The notes beneath the pieces are model-generated. The model was not told where the DNA came from, ran no database searches, and worked only from the letters and a program-made list of their open reading frames with translations. A DNA stretch of 64,000 nt. Source: Halorubrum rutilum (GTDB lineage: Archaea; Halobacteriota; Halobacteria; Halobacteriales; Haloferacaceae). The stretch spans positions 186,001-250,000 of the forward strand of contig NZ_JANHDN010000003.1 in assembly GCF_024494565.1 (NCBI RefSeq). The letters are read 5' to 3'. Of this stretch, positions 8,701 to 17,055 are shown piece after piece (position 1 is the first letter of the stretch; each line of letters opens with the position of its first letter). Both the position numbers and the translations under genes were made by a program.

Positions 8701-10422
8701 GAGCTGCAGATCAAGATGGCCCAGGGGTCGAAGCCCGGCGAGGGCGGCCACCTCCCCGGCGAGAAGGTCAACGAGATGATCGCGCACGTCCGGTGTTCGA
8801 CGCCGGGCGTCGGGCTCATCTCGCCGCCGCCGCAACACGACATCTACTCGATCGAGGACCTCAAGCAGCTCATCTTCGACCTGAAGGCCGCGAACCCCGA
8901 CGCCGACGTCAACGTGAAGCTCGTCTCCGAGGCCGGCATCGGCACCATCGCGGCCGGCGTCGCGAAGGCGAACGCGGACGTCGTCCACGTCTCCGGCCAC
9001 GACGGCGGGACTGGGGCGTCTCCGAAGACCTCGATCAAGAACGCGGGGCTCCCGTGGGAGCTCGGCCTCGCCGAGGCGAACCAGATGCTCCGCGCGACCG
9101 GCCTGCGCGACCGCATCCGCGTCACCGCGGACGGCGGGCTCAAGACCGGCCGGGACGTGGCCGTGGCGGCCGCGCTCGGCGCCGAGGAGTACGTGTTCGG
9201 CACCGCGTCGCTCGTCACCTCCGGCTGCGTGATGGCCCGCCAGTGCCACGAGAACACCTGCCCGGTCGGCGTCGCGACCCAGCGCGAGGACCTCCGCCAG
9301 CGCTTCCCCGGCCAGCCGGACCACGTCATCAACTACATGACGTTCATCGCCCAGGAGCTCCGCGAGATCATGGCCGAGCTCGGCTACACCGAGGTCGAGG
9401 AGTTCATCGGGCGGCCGGGGCTCCTCTCGCAGCGCGAGACCGACCACGAGAAGGCGAAGCACCTCGACCTCTCGGCGGTGATCGCCGAGCCCGCGGGCGA
9501 CGCCCGGACCAAGACCCGCGAGCAGGACGACGCCGACATCGAGGACCTCCTCGACTGGGACCTCATCGACGAGGCGACCCCGGCCATCGAGGACGGCGCG
9601 CCGGTCGCGCTCACCCGCGACGTGGCGAACGTCGACCGCGCGGTCGGCGCGACGCTCTCGAACCGCGTCGTCTCCGAGCACGGCGGCGAGGGGCTCCCCG
9701 ACGACACCGTCACCTGCCGGTTCGACGGCTACGCCGGCCAGAGCTTCGGCGCGTTCCTCGCGCCCGGCGTCACCCTGGAGCTGACCGGCGCCGCCAACGA
9801 CTACCTCGGAAAGGGGCTCTCCGGCGGTCGGATCGTCGTCAACACGCCGGAGGAGGCCGGCTACGACCCCGCCGAGAACGTCGTCGCCGGCAACGTCGGG
9901 CTGTACGGCGCCACCGACGGCGAGGCGTACGTCAACGGCGTCGCCGGCGAGCGGTTCGGCGTCCGCAACTCCGGCGTAAAGGCCGTCGTCGAGGGCGTCG
10001 GCGACCACGGCTGCGAGTACATGACCGGCGGCGTCGTCGCCGTGCTCGGCGACACGGGGCGGAACTTCGCGGCCGGGATGTCCGGCGGCGTCGCCTACGT
10101 GTACGACCCCGACGACCGGTTCGACGACCGCGTGAACCGCGGGATGGTATCGGTGTCTCGGACGCTCGACGAGTCCGACGAGCGCATGCTCCGCCGCCTT
10201 GTAGAGAACCACCGCGCGTACACCGGGAGCGACCGCGCGGCCGAGCTGCTCGACGACTGGCCCGCGACGCTGGACGACTTCGTCCGGGTCTTCCCCGACG
10301 CGTACGCCGACGTCATCGCCGAGGGCAAGGGCGCCGACGTGCGCGACGAGCCGCCGGCGCCGGCCGAGGCCGTCCCGGGCGCCGCGACCGACCCGACCGG
10401 ACAGGCGTCGAGCGACGACTGA
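5749..10422 (+). CDS. gltB: Glutamate synthase large subunit
   Basis: A 1557-residue glutamate synthase that makes two glutamates from glutamine and 2-oxoglutarate. After a 30-residue propeptide-like leader, Cys31 (CGIGG) is the N-terminal nucleophile of the amidotransferase domain (to about 430). The central linker domain follows, then the FMN domain with MSLGSISPEAHENN near 921 and the 3Fe-4S cysteines C1160, C1166 and C1171 (CVMARQCHENTC), then the GxGxG beta-helix domain. No small NADPH subunit (gltD) is adjacent, so electrons may come from ferredoxin, as in the one-subunit type. A short acidic insertion (about 483-505) is typical halophile adaptation. It stands alone with its own promoter. 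Confidence 0.97.
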   Translation: MTEPRSNTRGGSESSGRGGGLATVTDERSNCGIGGIVDLDGDPSHDTVTDAVRLLENLEHRGTTGAEENTGDGAGIMVSRPDEFFRDVVDADLPEEYAVGSVFMPTEGSVQAEIHDVIAEVFSVYGLEVLEWRSVPTDNADLGATALDSEPEVAQLFAAPVEGAGLAERFTSEETRPDDVDPELLGFDRALYAARREIENAVADVDGAGRFYVCSLDRQRVVYKGLLKGSQLADYFPDLTDERFASHVALVHARFSTNTLGAWHLAHPYRNIVHNGEFNTIRGNVNWMRARENDLDHPAFGAELDTIKPVIDDPNQSDTASVDNAVELLLQAGRDLPHTLRMLIPEAFRDDDLMDAARTDFYDYHASLVEPWDGPALVIGFDGEQVAGVLDRNGLRPCRYEVTDENRLIVGSEVGALPTDPADVQRRGRLQPGEIFVADPEEGRIVPDDEVFAELTDEKYGEWVEERQVDLDDVASEVDAEAETVDTPDAPDESDGSAGDDEPTVRAHQAAFGYTTDSLNHLVEPMATDGKDPVGSMGDDTPLSVLADVDRPLFTYFKQLFAQVSNPPIDYIREELVTSLETRMGNQRNLLDETPEHAEQIVSDSPILTDAEAAALKALDGEPVDGDGPAFDSVTVDITYDRDASLVDAVTRIRNEAAAAIEDGVDVVVLSDRAVGPDRLAVPSLLATGAVHHHLVRNGLRNRAGVVVESGEPHEVHHVATLVGYGADAIDPYLAYDSIADVVAGPDGADEDEALAAYRGALEDGLLKTMAKMGISTMESYQGAQIFEAVGLASEFVGEYFEGTEIRTEGIGIEEIEDDLRTRHAMAFGADPELATTGEYEHRSSGIKHGWNPQTVGTLQQAVRGGDYEQYREFAELVNDQSEELQTLRGLLEFDSDRDPVPVEEVEPVESIVERFSTAAMSLGSISPEAHENNAIAMNRIGAKSNTGEGGEPPERFDTEKECSVKQVASGRFGVTADYLASADELQIKMAQGSKPGEGGHLPGEKVNEMIAHVRCSTPGVGLISPPPQHDIYSIEDLKQLIFDLKAANPDADVNVKLVSEAGIGTIAAGVAKANADVVHVSGHDGGTGASPKTSIKNAGLPWELGLAEANQMLRATGLRDRIRVTADGGLKTGRDVAVAAALGAEEYVFGTASLVTSGCVMARQCHENTCPVGVATQREDLRQRFPGQPDHVINYMTFIAQELREIMAELGYTEVEEFIGRPGLLSQRETDHEKAKHLDLSAVIAEPAGDARTKTREQDDADIEDLLDWDLIDEATPAIEDGAPVALTRDVANVDRAVGATLSNRVVSEHGGEGLPDDTVTCRFDGYAGQSFGAFLAPGVTLELTGAANDYLGKGLSGGRIVVNTPEEAGYDPAENVVAGNVGLYGATDGEAYVNGVAGERFGVRNSGVKAVVEGVGDHGCEYMTGGVVAVLGDTGRNFAAGMSGGVAYVYDPDDRFDDRVNRGMVSVSRTLDESDERMLRRLVENHRAYTGSDRAAELLDDWPATLDDFVRVFPDAYADVIAEGKGADVRDEPPAPAEAVPGAATDPTGQASSDD

Positions 10423-10550
10423 CGCGGACGGGGGTCGGTCGTCTCTGTCGGTAGTTTTAATCGATCGTCGCCGTCGGGGATGTCGGAACCGACACCGTCC
10501 GGTTTAAGCCGGGCGGGGACCTGAATACGACATCGCAGCCGTGACCGACG

Positions 10551-11708
10551 ATGAGTGAGGGAATCTCGGAGGGCGACGCCCTCCGTCGAATGTACCGGAT
10601 CACCGCCGACCAGGAGCGGTCGTTCGAGGAGAAGCTCCCGGAGCTGTTGGACCTCGGTCGCGCGTACCTCGGCGTGGAGGCCGGCTTCCTCACCGAGATC
10701 GACGACGAGACGCAGGTGATCGTGGACGCGCGCGGCGACCACGAACTGCTGCAGGCCGGCCGGAGCTGCCCGCTGTCGAAGGCGTACTGCAGGCGGACCG
10801 TCGACCTCGACGGCGCGCTGACGGTCCAGCACGCCCGGGTCGAGGGCTGGGAGAGCGACGCCGCCTACGAGGAGTTCGGGCTGGAGGCGTACATCGGCGC
10901 GAAGGTCGTGGTCAACCGCGAGGTGTACGGCACCTTCTGTTTCGCCGACACCGAGGCGCGCGACCGGCCCTTCTCGGACGACGAGGAGACGTTCGTGGAG
11001 CTGCTGGCCCAGTGGGTCGGCTACGAGCTGTTCCGGAAGCAGGCGACCGATCGGATGCAGCGCCAGCGCGACCAGTTGGAGGAGTTCACTCGCGTCGTCT
11101 CGCACGACATCCGGAACCCGCTCGGGATCGTCGACGGCTACCTCGACATGGCGGAGCGGACCGGCGACCCGGAGCACTTCCAGCGGTGCCGCGACGCGCT
11201 CGACCGGATGGAGTCGCTGATCGACGACCTGCTCTTCCTCACGCGGGAGGGACAGACGATCGGCGGTCGCGAGGAGATCGACCTCGCGACGCTCGCCGAC
11301 GAGTCGTGGTCGTTCGTGAGCGGCGAGGCGGCGACGCTCTCGGTCGAGACCGACCGGGTCGTCCTCGGCGACTGGAGCCGCCTCCAGCAGGTGTTCGAGA
11401 ATCTGTTCAGGAACGCGATCGAACACGGCGGCGACGACGTGACGGTCCGGGTGGGCGACCTCGCGGACGGGACGGGGATCTACGTCGAAGACGACGGAAG
11501 GGGGATCCCCGAGGACGAGCGCGACGACGTGTTCGTCGACGGCTACTCCACGGCCGCCTCAGGCACCGGGCTGGGGCTGACGATCATCCAGCAGGTGGTC
11601 TCGGCGCACGGCTGGGAGATCGCCGTGACGGAGAGCGCCGAGGGCGGAGCGCGGTTCGAGATCAGCGGAATGGAGTTCGTCGAGTCGGAGACGGACGACG
11701 GCGAGTAG
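10551..11708 (+). CDS. GAF-domain sensor histidine kinase
   Basis: A 385-residue soluble kinase: a GAF sensor domain (about 10-160, ending in YGTFCFADTEARDRPFS), then the HisKA dimerisation helix with the phospho-acceptor H185 in VVSHDIRNPLG, then a HATPase domain with N-box NLFRNAIEHGG, G1 box DDGRGIPED and G2 box GTGLGLTI. No membrane segment or receiver domain, so it senses a cytoplasmic signal and its partner is unknown. TATA-like TTTAAG at about 10502 gives a short leader. It follows gltB by 128 bases in the same direction, but a functional link is not shown. Confidence 0.92.
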   Translation: MSEGISEGDALRRMYRITADQERSFEEKLPELLDLGRAYLGVEAGFLTEIDDETQVIVDARGDHELLQAGRSCPLSKAYCRRTVDLDGALTVQHARVEGWESDAAYEEFGLEAYIGAKVVVNREVYGTFCFADTEARDRPFSDDEETFVELLAQWVGYELFRKQATDRMQRQRDQLEEFTRVVSHDIRNPLGIVDGYLDMAERTGDPEHFQRCRDALDRMESLIDDLLFLTREGQTIGGREEIDLATLADESWSFVSGEAATLSVETDRVVLGDWSRLQQVFENLFRNAIEHGGDDVTVRVGDLADGTGIYVEDDGRGIPEDERDDVFVDGYSTAASGTGLGLTIIQQVVSAHGWEIAVTESAEGGARFEISGMEFVESETDDGE

Positions 11709-11877
11709 CTGAGGGGCCTAGTTGCGACCTCCGCTAAGTGAGGGTCTGTCTCGGTCGCGGTCGATACGGACACAGTGGCGATCGACTGCGGGAGTGAGTG
11801 TTGCAGATTGGTAGTGGCAACAGCGTGTTTAAAACAGAACTGAGCGATGGCGACAATCACTTATAACTGAATGCGGT
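11709..11877. other. Intergenic region before repeat copy A
   Basis: No gene seen between the kinase and the repeat. ATCACTTATAA occurs at 11856-11866 and again exactly at 12149-12159, so an 11-base direct repeat brackets repeat copy A. It may be a target duplication or a pair of TATA-like boxes. Confidence 0.4.
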
Positions 11878-12126
11878 GCGGTGGCGCGCCTGCGAGCGGC
11901 CGCCACCGGCGGCCGCGAGCCAGCCCGCGAGGGACGCGGTGAGCGCTCGCAGAGCGCGAACCGCGAGGCTGGGGAGGCGTGAGGCTGCGGTCGCTGTGCG
12001 GGGTGGGACTCAAAGGGGCAGCCGACGAGGACGGCGTAGGCGACGTAAGCACCGGAATGAGGGAGCGAAGCGACCGAATGAGAAGCGCAGCGAGCGTACG
12101 CCGTCCTCGTCGGCTGGGGCTTTGGA
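11878..12126 (-). repeat. Structured dispersed repeat, copy A
   Basis: One of four related elements. Read on the minus strand it starts CCAAAGCCCCAGCC and ends GGCGCGCCACCGC. The long stem pairs 12020-12038 with 12097-12115 (19 bases, perfect), flanked by a symmetric four-base internal loop and CAAAG/CTTTG (12011-12015 with 12120-12124). A second hairpin is CGCGGT/ACCGCG and a third a nine-base arm pair at about 11898-11918. A TTATAA box lies about 30 bases before the minus-strand start (12154-12159). It fills the gap between two convergent genes. Small open frames inside it are not conserved between copies. Confidence 0.8.
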
Positions 12127-12326
12127 TGCCGTCACCGCAGCAGCGTCGATCACTTATAAAACACCGACAGCAACATCGTAATCCGTCTTACAAATAATCA
12201 CACTCACAACGTGCTATACCCTCTCCCGCGATCGATCGGGGACTGATCATACGCGAACGGGCCTTTCGGACGAACCCGCCTGAAGGAGATGATTTCATCA
12301 GCGCCGTCGGAGAGAGCCGATCGCCG
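12127..12326. other. Intergenic region before purNH stop
   Basis: Holds the presumed TATA box of the repeat (12154-12159) and moderately AT-rich sequence; no gene seen. Confidence 0.4.
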
Positions 12327-13955
12327 TCAGTCGTGGCGGAAGCAGCGCGAGCCGGTGAACGCCATCGCCATGTCGCGCTCGTCGGCGGCGGCGATCACGT
12401 CCTCGTCGTTGACGGAGCCGCCGGGCTGGATCATGGCCTCGACCCCGGCCTCGGCGGCCTCCTCGATCGCGTCCGGGAACGGGAAGAAGGCGTCCGAGGC
12501 CATCACGGCGCCCTCGGCGGACTTCCCCTCGGCGTCCTTCTCGGCCTTCATCGCCGCGAGCGTCACGGCGTCGACGCGCGACACCTGCCCCATCCCGACG
12601 CCGACCGTCTCGGTGCCGGTCGCGAAGAGGATGCCGTTCGACTTGACGTGTTTGAGCGTCTTCCACGCGAACAGCATCGTCTCCAGCTGCTCGTCGGTGG
12701 GCTCGCGCTCGGTGACGACCTCCAGGTCGTCGGCGGTCGGCGACTGCCGGTCGCGCTCCTGGACGAGGCGGCCGCCGACGATCGGCTTCTCGGCGAACCG
12801 CTCGGCGAAGCGGTCGCCGCCCTCGCCGAGCGGGCCGACGTCGAGCACGCGCAGGTTCTTCTTCTCGCGGAGCACGTCGAGCGCGCTGTCGGTGTAGCCG
12901 GGCGCGACGACGACCTCCTTGAACGAGTCGACGATGGCGTCGGCGGTGTCGGCGTCGCACTCGCGGTTCAGGGCGACGATGCCGCCGAAGGCGGACTTCG
13001 CGTCGGTCCGGAGCGCGCGGTCGTACGCGTCCGCGAGGTCGTCGCTCGTCGCGCAGCCGGCGGGGTTCGTGTGCTTGATCACGGCGGCCGCGGGCTCATC
13101 GAACTCCTTCACGAGGTCCAGGGCGGCGTCGGCGTCGTTGTAGTTGTTGTACCCCATCCCCTTCGCGCCGGGGTTGAGCTGGTCCGCGCCGACGACGCTC
13201 GCCTCCTCGCGGCCGTCGTCCGCGTAGAGCGCGGCGTCCTGGTGCGGGTTCTCGCCGTAGCGGAGCGTCTCGACGCGCTCCTCCGAGACGAACCGGCGCT
13301 CGGGGAAGTCGCCGCCCGCGTCGCCCTCGACGGTCACGCCGGTCACCTCGTCGACCGGCCCGTCTCCCCCGGTCGCGCCGCCCTCGCGCTCGACCGTCAC
13401 GCGACTCTCGGCGAACCACCGGACCGCCCGCGGGTACGCCGTGAACTCCGCGTCGTGAAGCACCCGCTCTTTCAGCGCGTCGACGTCGTCGTCGCCGTAG
13501 ACGGGGACCGGCTCCTGAGTGACGATCGGGCCGTCGTCGATCGCCTCGGTGACGACGTGGACGGTACAGCCCGTCGTCCGGACGCCGGCGTCGAGCACCT
13601 GCTCGTGCGCGTCCATGCCCGGGAACGACGGGAGCAGCGAGGGGTGGACGTTCAGCGTCGTCGGCGCCGCGTCGAGGAACGCGTCGGTGAGCACGCGCAT
13701 GTACCCGTCGAGGCAGACCAGATCGAAGTCGTAGTCGGCGAGCCGGTCTAAGATTCGTCGCTCGTGAGACGCGCGCGACTCCTCCGGCTCGCGCTCGACG
13801 ACCTCGGTCGGGATCCGGCGCTCGGTCGCGGCCTCCAGCACGGGCGCCTGCTCCCGGTTCGTCAGGACGACCGACAGCTCCGCGCCGCCCGGCGCGACGT
13901 CGGCGATGTGTCTGAGGTTCCGCCCCCGGTTGCTCGCGAGTCCGGCGATCTTCAT
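12327..13955 (-). CDS. purNH: PurN-PurH fusion: GAR and AICAR formyltransferases
   Basis: A 542-residue bifunctional purine enzyme. Residues 1-190 are glycinamide ribonucleotide formyltransferase with N102, H104 (NVHPSLLPSFPG) and D140 (DDGPI) as the catalytic trio. Residues about 225-542 are AICAR formyltransferase with the K294-H295 pair (VIKHTNPAGC) and the RYGENPHQ motif near the start. The IMP cyclohydrolase domain of ordinary PurH is absent, so a separate archaeal PurO-type enzyme must close the ring. Start chosen at MKIAGLASNRG (13955), the true GART N-terminus; a longer frame adds 20 unrelated residues. Divergent from purB with 168 bases between. Confidence 0.95.
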   Translation of the reverse strand: MKIAGLASNRGRNLRHIADVAPGGAELSVVLTNREQAPVLEAATERRIPTEVVEREPEESRASHERRILDRLADYDFDLVCLDGYMRVLTDAFLDAAPTTLNVHPSLLPSFPGMDAHEQVLDAGVRTTGCTVHVVTEAIDDGPIVTQEPVPVYGDDDVDALKERVLHDAEFTAYPRAVRWFAESRVTVEREGGATGGDGPVDEVTGVTVEGDAGGDFPERRFVSEERVETLRYGENPHQDAALYADDGREEASVVGADQLNPGAKGMGYNNYNDADAALDLVKEFDEPAAAVIKHTNPAGCATSDDLADAYDRALRTDAKSAFGGIVALNRECDADTADAIVDSFKEVVVAPGYTDSALDVLREKKNLRVLDVGPLGEGGDRFAERFAEKPIVGGRLVQERDRQSPTADDLEVVTEREPTDEQLETMLFAWKTLKHVKSNGILFATGTETVGVGMGQVSRVDAVTLAAMKAEKDAEGKSAEGAVMASDAFFPFPDAIEEAAEAGVEAMIQPGGSVNDEDVIAAADERDMAMAFTGSRCFRHD

Positions 13956-14123
13956 ACGCCAGTTGACCGACCGATCGCGTATATCGATTGCGGTCCGGGG
14001 CGTCCGAGTATCCACGTACGCGGATACTATTCCCCGAGCGGGGGCGAAAAGCGGATGTACCTATCCACGTCCGTGCGTCACGCCATCGACACGCTTTTGC
14101 TGGCTCCGGCGGCAGTCGCGGAC

Positions 14124-15584
14124 ATGACCGACGACTCCGAACCGGCGGGCGACGACGCCGTCGCGGGGCTCCCGCGGTCGGACCCCCTCGCGGCCGTCTC
14201 CCCGCTCGACGGGCGCTACGCCTCCCGGACCGCGCCGCTGTCGCCGTACGCGAGCGAGGCCGGGCTCATGCGCGCCCGGACCCGCGTCGAGGTCGAGTAC
14301 CTGATCGAGCTGGCCGCGCTCGACGCCACGCCGATCGCGCTCGACGACGAGACCGAGGCGGCGCTCCGCGACGCGTACGAGTCGTTCTCCGCCGAGGACG
14401 CGCGCCTGATCAAGGCGCTCGAAGTGGAGGGCGCCGAGGGGTACGACGCGACCAACCACGACGTGAAGGCGGTCGAGTACTTCCTCCGCGTGCGGCTGGA
14501 CGACCTGGAGTCGTCCGGGACGGTCGACGACGCCGAGGCGCTCTCCCCGTGGATCCACTTCGGGCTCACCAGCGAGGACGTCAACAACCTCGCGCACCGG
14601 CTTCTCCTGAAGCCCGCGGTGAGCGAGGTCCTGGTGCCCGCGGTCCGCGAGGTCAGGGACGCCCTCGCCGACCTCGCGCGGGAGCACCGGGAGACGCCGA
14701 TGCTCGCGCGCACCCACGGCCAGCCCGCGACGCCGACGACGTTCGGCAAGGAGATGGCGGTGTACGCCTCGCGGCTCGGCCGCGCGCTCGGGCGAGTCGT
14801 CGTCGCCAACGGCGACCTCTCCGGGAAGCTGGCGGGCGCCTCGGGCACCTACGCGGCCCACGACGCCGCCTACCCGGACGTCGACTGGCGGGCCTTCTCC
14901 GAGTCGTTCGTGCGCGGGCTCGACTTGGAGCACACGCCGCTCGCGACGCAGGTGAACCCCTGCGACGACCTCGCGGCGCTGTTCGACGCGCTCCGGGGCG
15001 TCAACAACGTCCTCCTCGACCTGGACCTCGACGCGTGGCTCTACGTCTCCGACCGCTACCTCGGCCAGCGGGCGGTCGAGGGCGAGACCGGCTCCTCGAC
15101 GATGCCGCACAAGGTGAACCCGATCGACTTCGAGAACAGCGAGGGGAACCTCTCGAAGGCGAACTCGGACCTCGCGTTCCTCGGCGACTACGTGACGAGC
15201 TCGCGGCTCCAGCGCGACCTCTCCGACTCCACCGTCAAGCGCAACGTCGGGGGCGCCCTGGCGCACTGTCTCATCGGCTACTCGAAGGCCGAGGACGGGC
15301 TCGCGAAGGTCGTCCCGAACGAGGCGGTGATGCGCGAGGAGCTGGCGGCGACCCCCGAGGTGATCGGCGAGGCCGTCCAGACGATCCTCCGGCGCGAGGG
15401 CGACACCGACGCCTACGAGCGCGTGAAGGAGCTGACGCGCGGGCGGTCGGTGACGCTCGACGACTTCCGCGAGCTGTTCGGTGACCTCGACGTCGACGAG
15501 GACGTGCGCGAGGAGCTGCGGGCGCTGACGCCGGCGGGGTACGTCGGCGTCGCCGACGAGCTCGTCGACGAGATCGACGGGTAG
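14124..15584 (+). CDS. purB: Adenylosuccinate lyase
   Basis: A 486-residue fumarase/aspartase-superfamily enzyme that removes fumarate from SAICAR and adenylosuccinate. The signature loop SSTMPHKVNPIDFEN and the conserved THGQPATPTTFGKE and TSEDVNN segments are present. I take the ATG at 14124; the upstream open frame runs into the divergent promoter region. The neighbouring purNH on the other strand acts in the same pathway (step before and after SAICAR conversion), so the two probably share a regulatory region at 13956-14123. Confidence 0.96.
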   Translation: MTDDSEPAGDDAVAGLPRSDPLAAVSPLDGRYASRTAPLSPYASEAGLMRARTRVEVEYLIELAALDATPIALDDETEAALRDAYESFSAEDARLIKALEVEGAEGYDATNHDVKAVEYFLRVRLDDLESSGTVDDAEALSPWIHFGLTSEDVNNLAHRLLLKPAVSEVLVPAVREVRDALADLAREHRETPMLARTHGQPATPTTFGKEMAVYASRLGRALGRVVVANGDLSGKLAGASGTYAAHDAAYPDVDWRAFSESFVRGLDLEHTPLATQVNPCDDLAALFDALRGVNNVLLDLDLDAWLYVSDRYLGQRAVEGETGSSTMPHKVNPIDFENSEGNLSKANSDLAFLGDYVTSSRLQRDLSDSTVKRNVGGALAHCLIGYSKAEDGLAKVVPNEAVMREELAATPEVIGEAVQTILRREGDTDAYERVKELTRGRSVTLDDFRELFGDLDVDEDVREELRALTPAGYVGVADELVDEIDG

Positions 15585-15679
15585 ACGGCGGGGCGAGGAG
15601 TCCTCGCGGTCGGCGGGGCGACGCCGCGGTCGCCGGGGGCCCGCAAGAGGTTTGTCGATGGCGCGAGCAGGTGCGGTCG

Positions 15680-16018
15680 ATGCCCTCCGACAACGACGAC
15701 GAGGCCGAGTACTCCGTCTTCGGCAACGAACCGAGCGACGAGTGGAGCGAGGCCGAAGCCGGCGAGCGCGCCGACCCGGATTCGGTCGAGGCGGGAGCGG
15801 GGTCCGGGTCGCTGGCGACCGGAGACGGCGACGGCTGTCCGAAGTGCGGGAGCGAGGAGACGGAGACGGACGAGATCGCGACCAGCGGCACCGGTCTCAC
15901 GAAGCTGTTCGACGTGCAGAACCGGTCGTTCGTCGTGGTCTCGTGTGCGAACTGCGGCTACTCCGAGCTGTACAAGGGCCAGTCGACGGGGAACGCGATC
16001 GACTTCTTCGTCGGCTGA
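15680..16018 (+). CDS. Zinc-ribbon nucleic-acid-binding protein
   Basis: A 112-residue protein: an acidic tail (1-50) and a zinc ribbon with CPKCGSEET and CANCGYSELYKG pairs, the latter followed by a NAIDFFVG end. This matches the small predicted nucleic-acid-binding zinc-ribbon family (COG3478-type). ATG at 15680 preferred to GTG at 15671 because the latter adds only three residues. Partner or target unknown. Confidence 0.75.
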   Translation: MPSDNDDEAEYSVFGNEPSDEWSEAEAGERADPDSVEAGAGSGSLATGDGDGCPKCGSEETETDEIATSGTGLTKLFDVQNRSFVVVSCANCGYSELYKGQSTGNAIDFFVG

Positions 16019-16106
16019 GCGCGACGGGAGGACCGCGGTCCGTGGCCGTCCCGCGGCGACGAGAGCGACCGATTTATGTCGGCAGCGATACCGGTTCCGA
16101 GCGCGT

Positions 16107-17003
16107 ATGGTCTCCCGCAGAAGCCCCTCCGACCTCCCGGTCGTCGGCGTCGTCGCCGACGGTCGAACGTACAGGCACCTGTTGTACCTCCTGCTCGCGG
16201 CCCCGCTCGGGTTCGCCTACTCGGCGCTGTTCGCGTTCGGCGTCGGGGTCGGGCTGGCCCTCTCGGTCGTCCTCGTCGGGCTCGTGGTCCTGTTCGTGAC
16301 CCTGATGGGCGCCCGGCTCGCCGCGGGCTTCGAGCGCCGGCTCGCGAACGCCCTGCTCGGGACCCACCTGCTGCGCCCGGACGACCTCGCCGACGCCGAC
16401 GGCGCGCTCGCCGGGGTCAGGACGTACGTCGACGCGCGCTCGACGTGGGCGGGCGTCGGGTTCCTCTCGCTGAAGTTCTGGGTGAGCCTCTTCGCGTTCG
16501 TCCCCTTCCTCCTGCTGGCGAGCGCGCTGCCGCTGGTCGTCGCGCCCCTCCGGTACCCCTTCGAGGCCGAGTTCGCCGAGGTCAACGGCGAGCCCGTGAC
16601 GTGGGCGATCGACACGCTCCCCGAGGCGCTCGTCGCGCTGCCGATCGGCGTCGCCGGCGTCCTCCTCGCGCTCCACCTCGCGAACCTCGTGGCGTACGTC
16701 GCCCGCCGGATGGCCCTCGCGCTGCTCGGCCGGCCCGAGCCGACCGGGTCGCGGAGGACGGTCTCCGGCGCCGGCGACGAGCCGCCCGCCGTCGACGACG
16801 CCGATGCCACCGAAGCCCAGCTCTCCGACGACGACGGGGACCCGACCCCCGACGTCGACGGCGACGATTCCGACGTCGACGGCGACGATTCCGACGACGG
16901 CGGGGTCGATCCCGACGGCGACGGCGAGTTCGACTTCGTCGACGACCCCGAGGGCGACGCCGCCGACCGGGAGTCCGGCGGACGCGACGACGGCTCCGGC
17001 TGA
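16107..17003 (+). CDS. Sensor-domain membrane protein with acidic tail
   Basis: A 298-residue protein with an N-terminal TYRHLLYLLLAAPLGFAYSA segment and about four membrane helices (about 20-70 and 115-215), the layout of the putative-sensor domain (PF13796 type) that often precedes histidine kinases. Here no kinase follows. The C-terminus (about 225-298) is a highly acidic D/G-rich tail with two copies of DVDGDDSD encoded by an 18-base direct repeat near 16855-16890. Start at 16107; the longer frame reads into the preceding gene's trailer. Confidence 0.65.
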   Translation: MVSRRSPSDLPVVGVVADGRTYRHLLYLLLAAPLGFAYSALFAFGVGVGLALSVVLVGLVVLFVTLMGARLAAGFERRLANALLGTHLLRPDDLADADGALAGVRTYVDARSTWAGVGFLSLKFWVSLFAFVPFLLLASALPLVVAPLRYPFEAEFAEVNGEPVTWAIDTLPEALVALPIGVAGVLLALHLANLVAYVARRMALALLGRPEPTGSRRTVSGAGDEPPAVDDADATEAQLSDDDGDPTPDVDGDDSDVDGDDSDDGGVDPDGDGEFDFVDDPEGDAADRESGGRDDGSG

Positions 17004-17055
17004 CTCGGGGACCGCTCCCCGAGCGACTTATTCGCGTGCGGTCGTCAGGGTGGGT

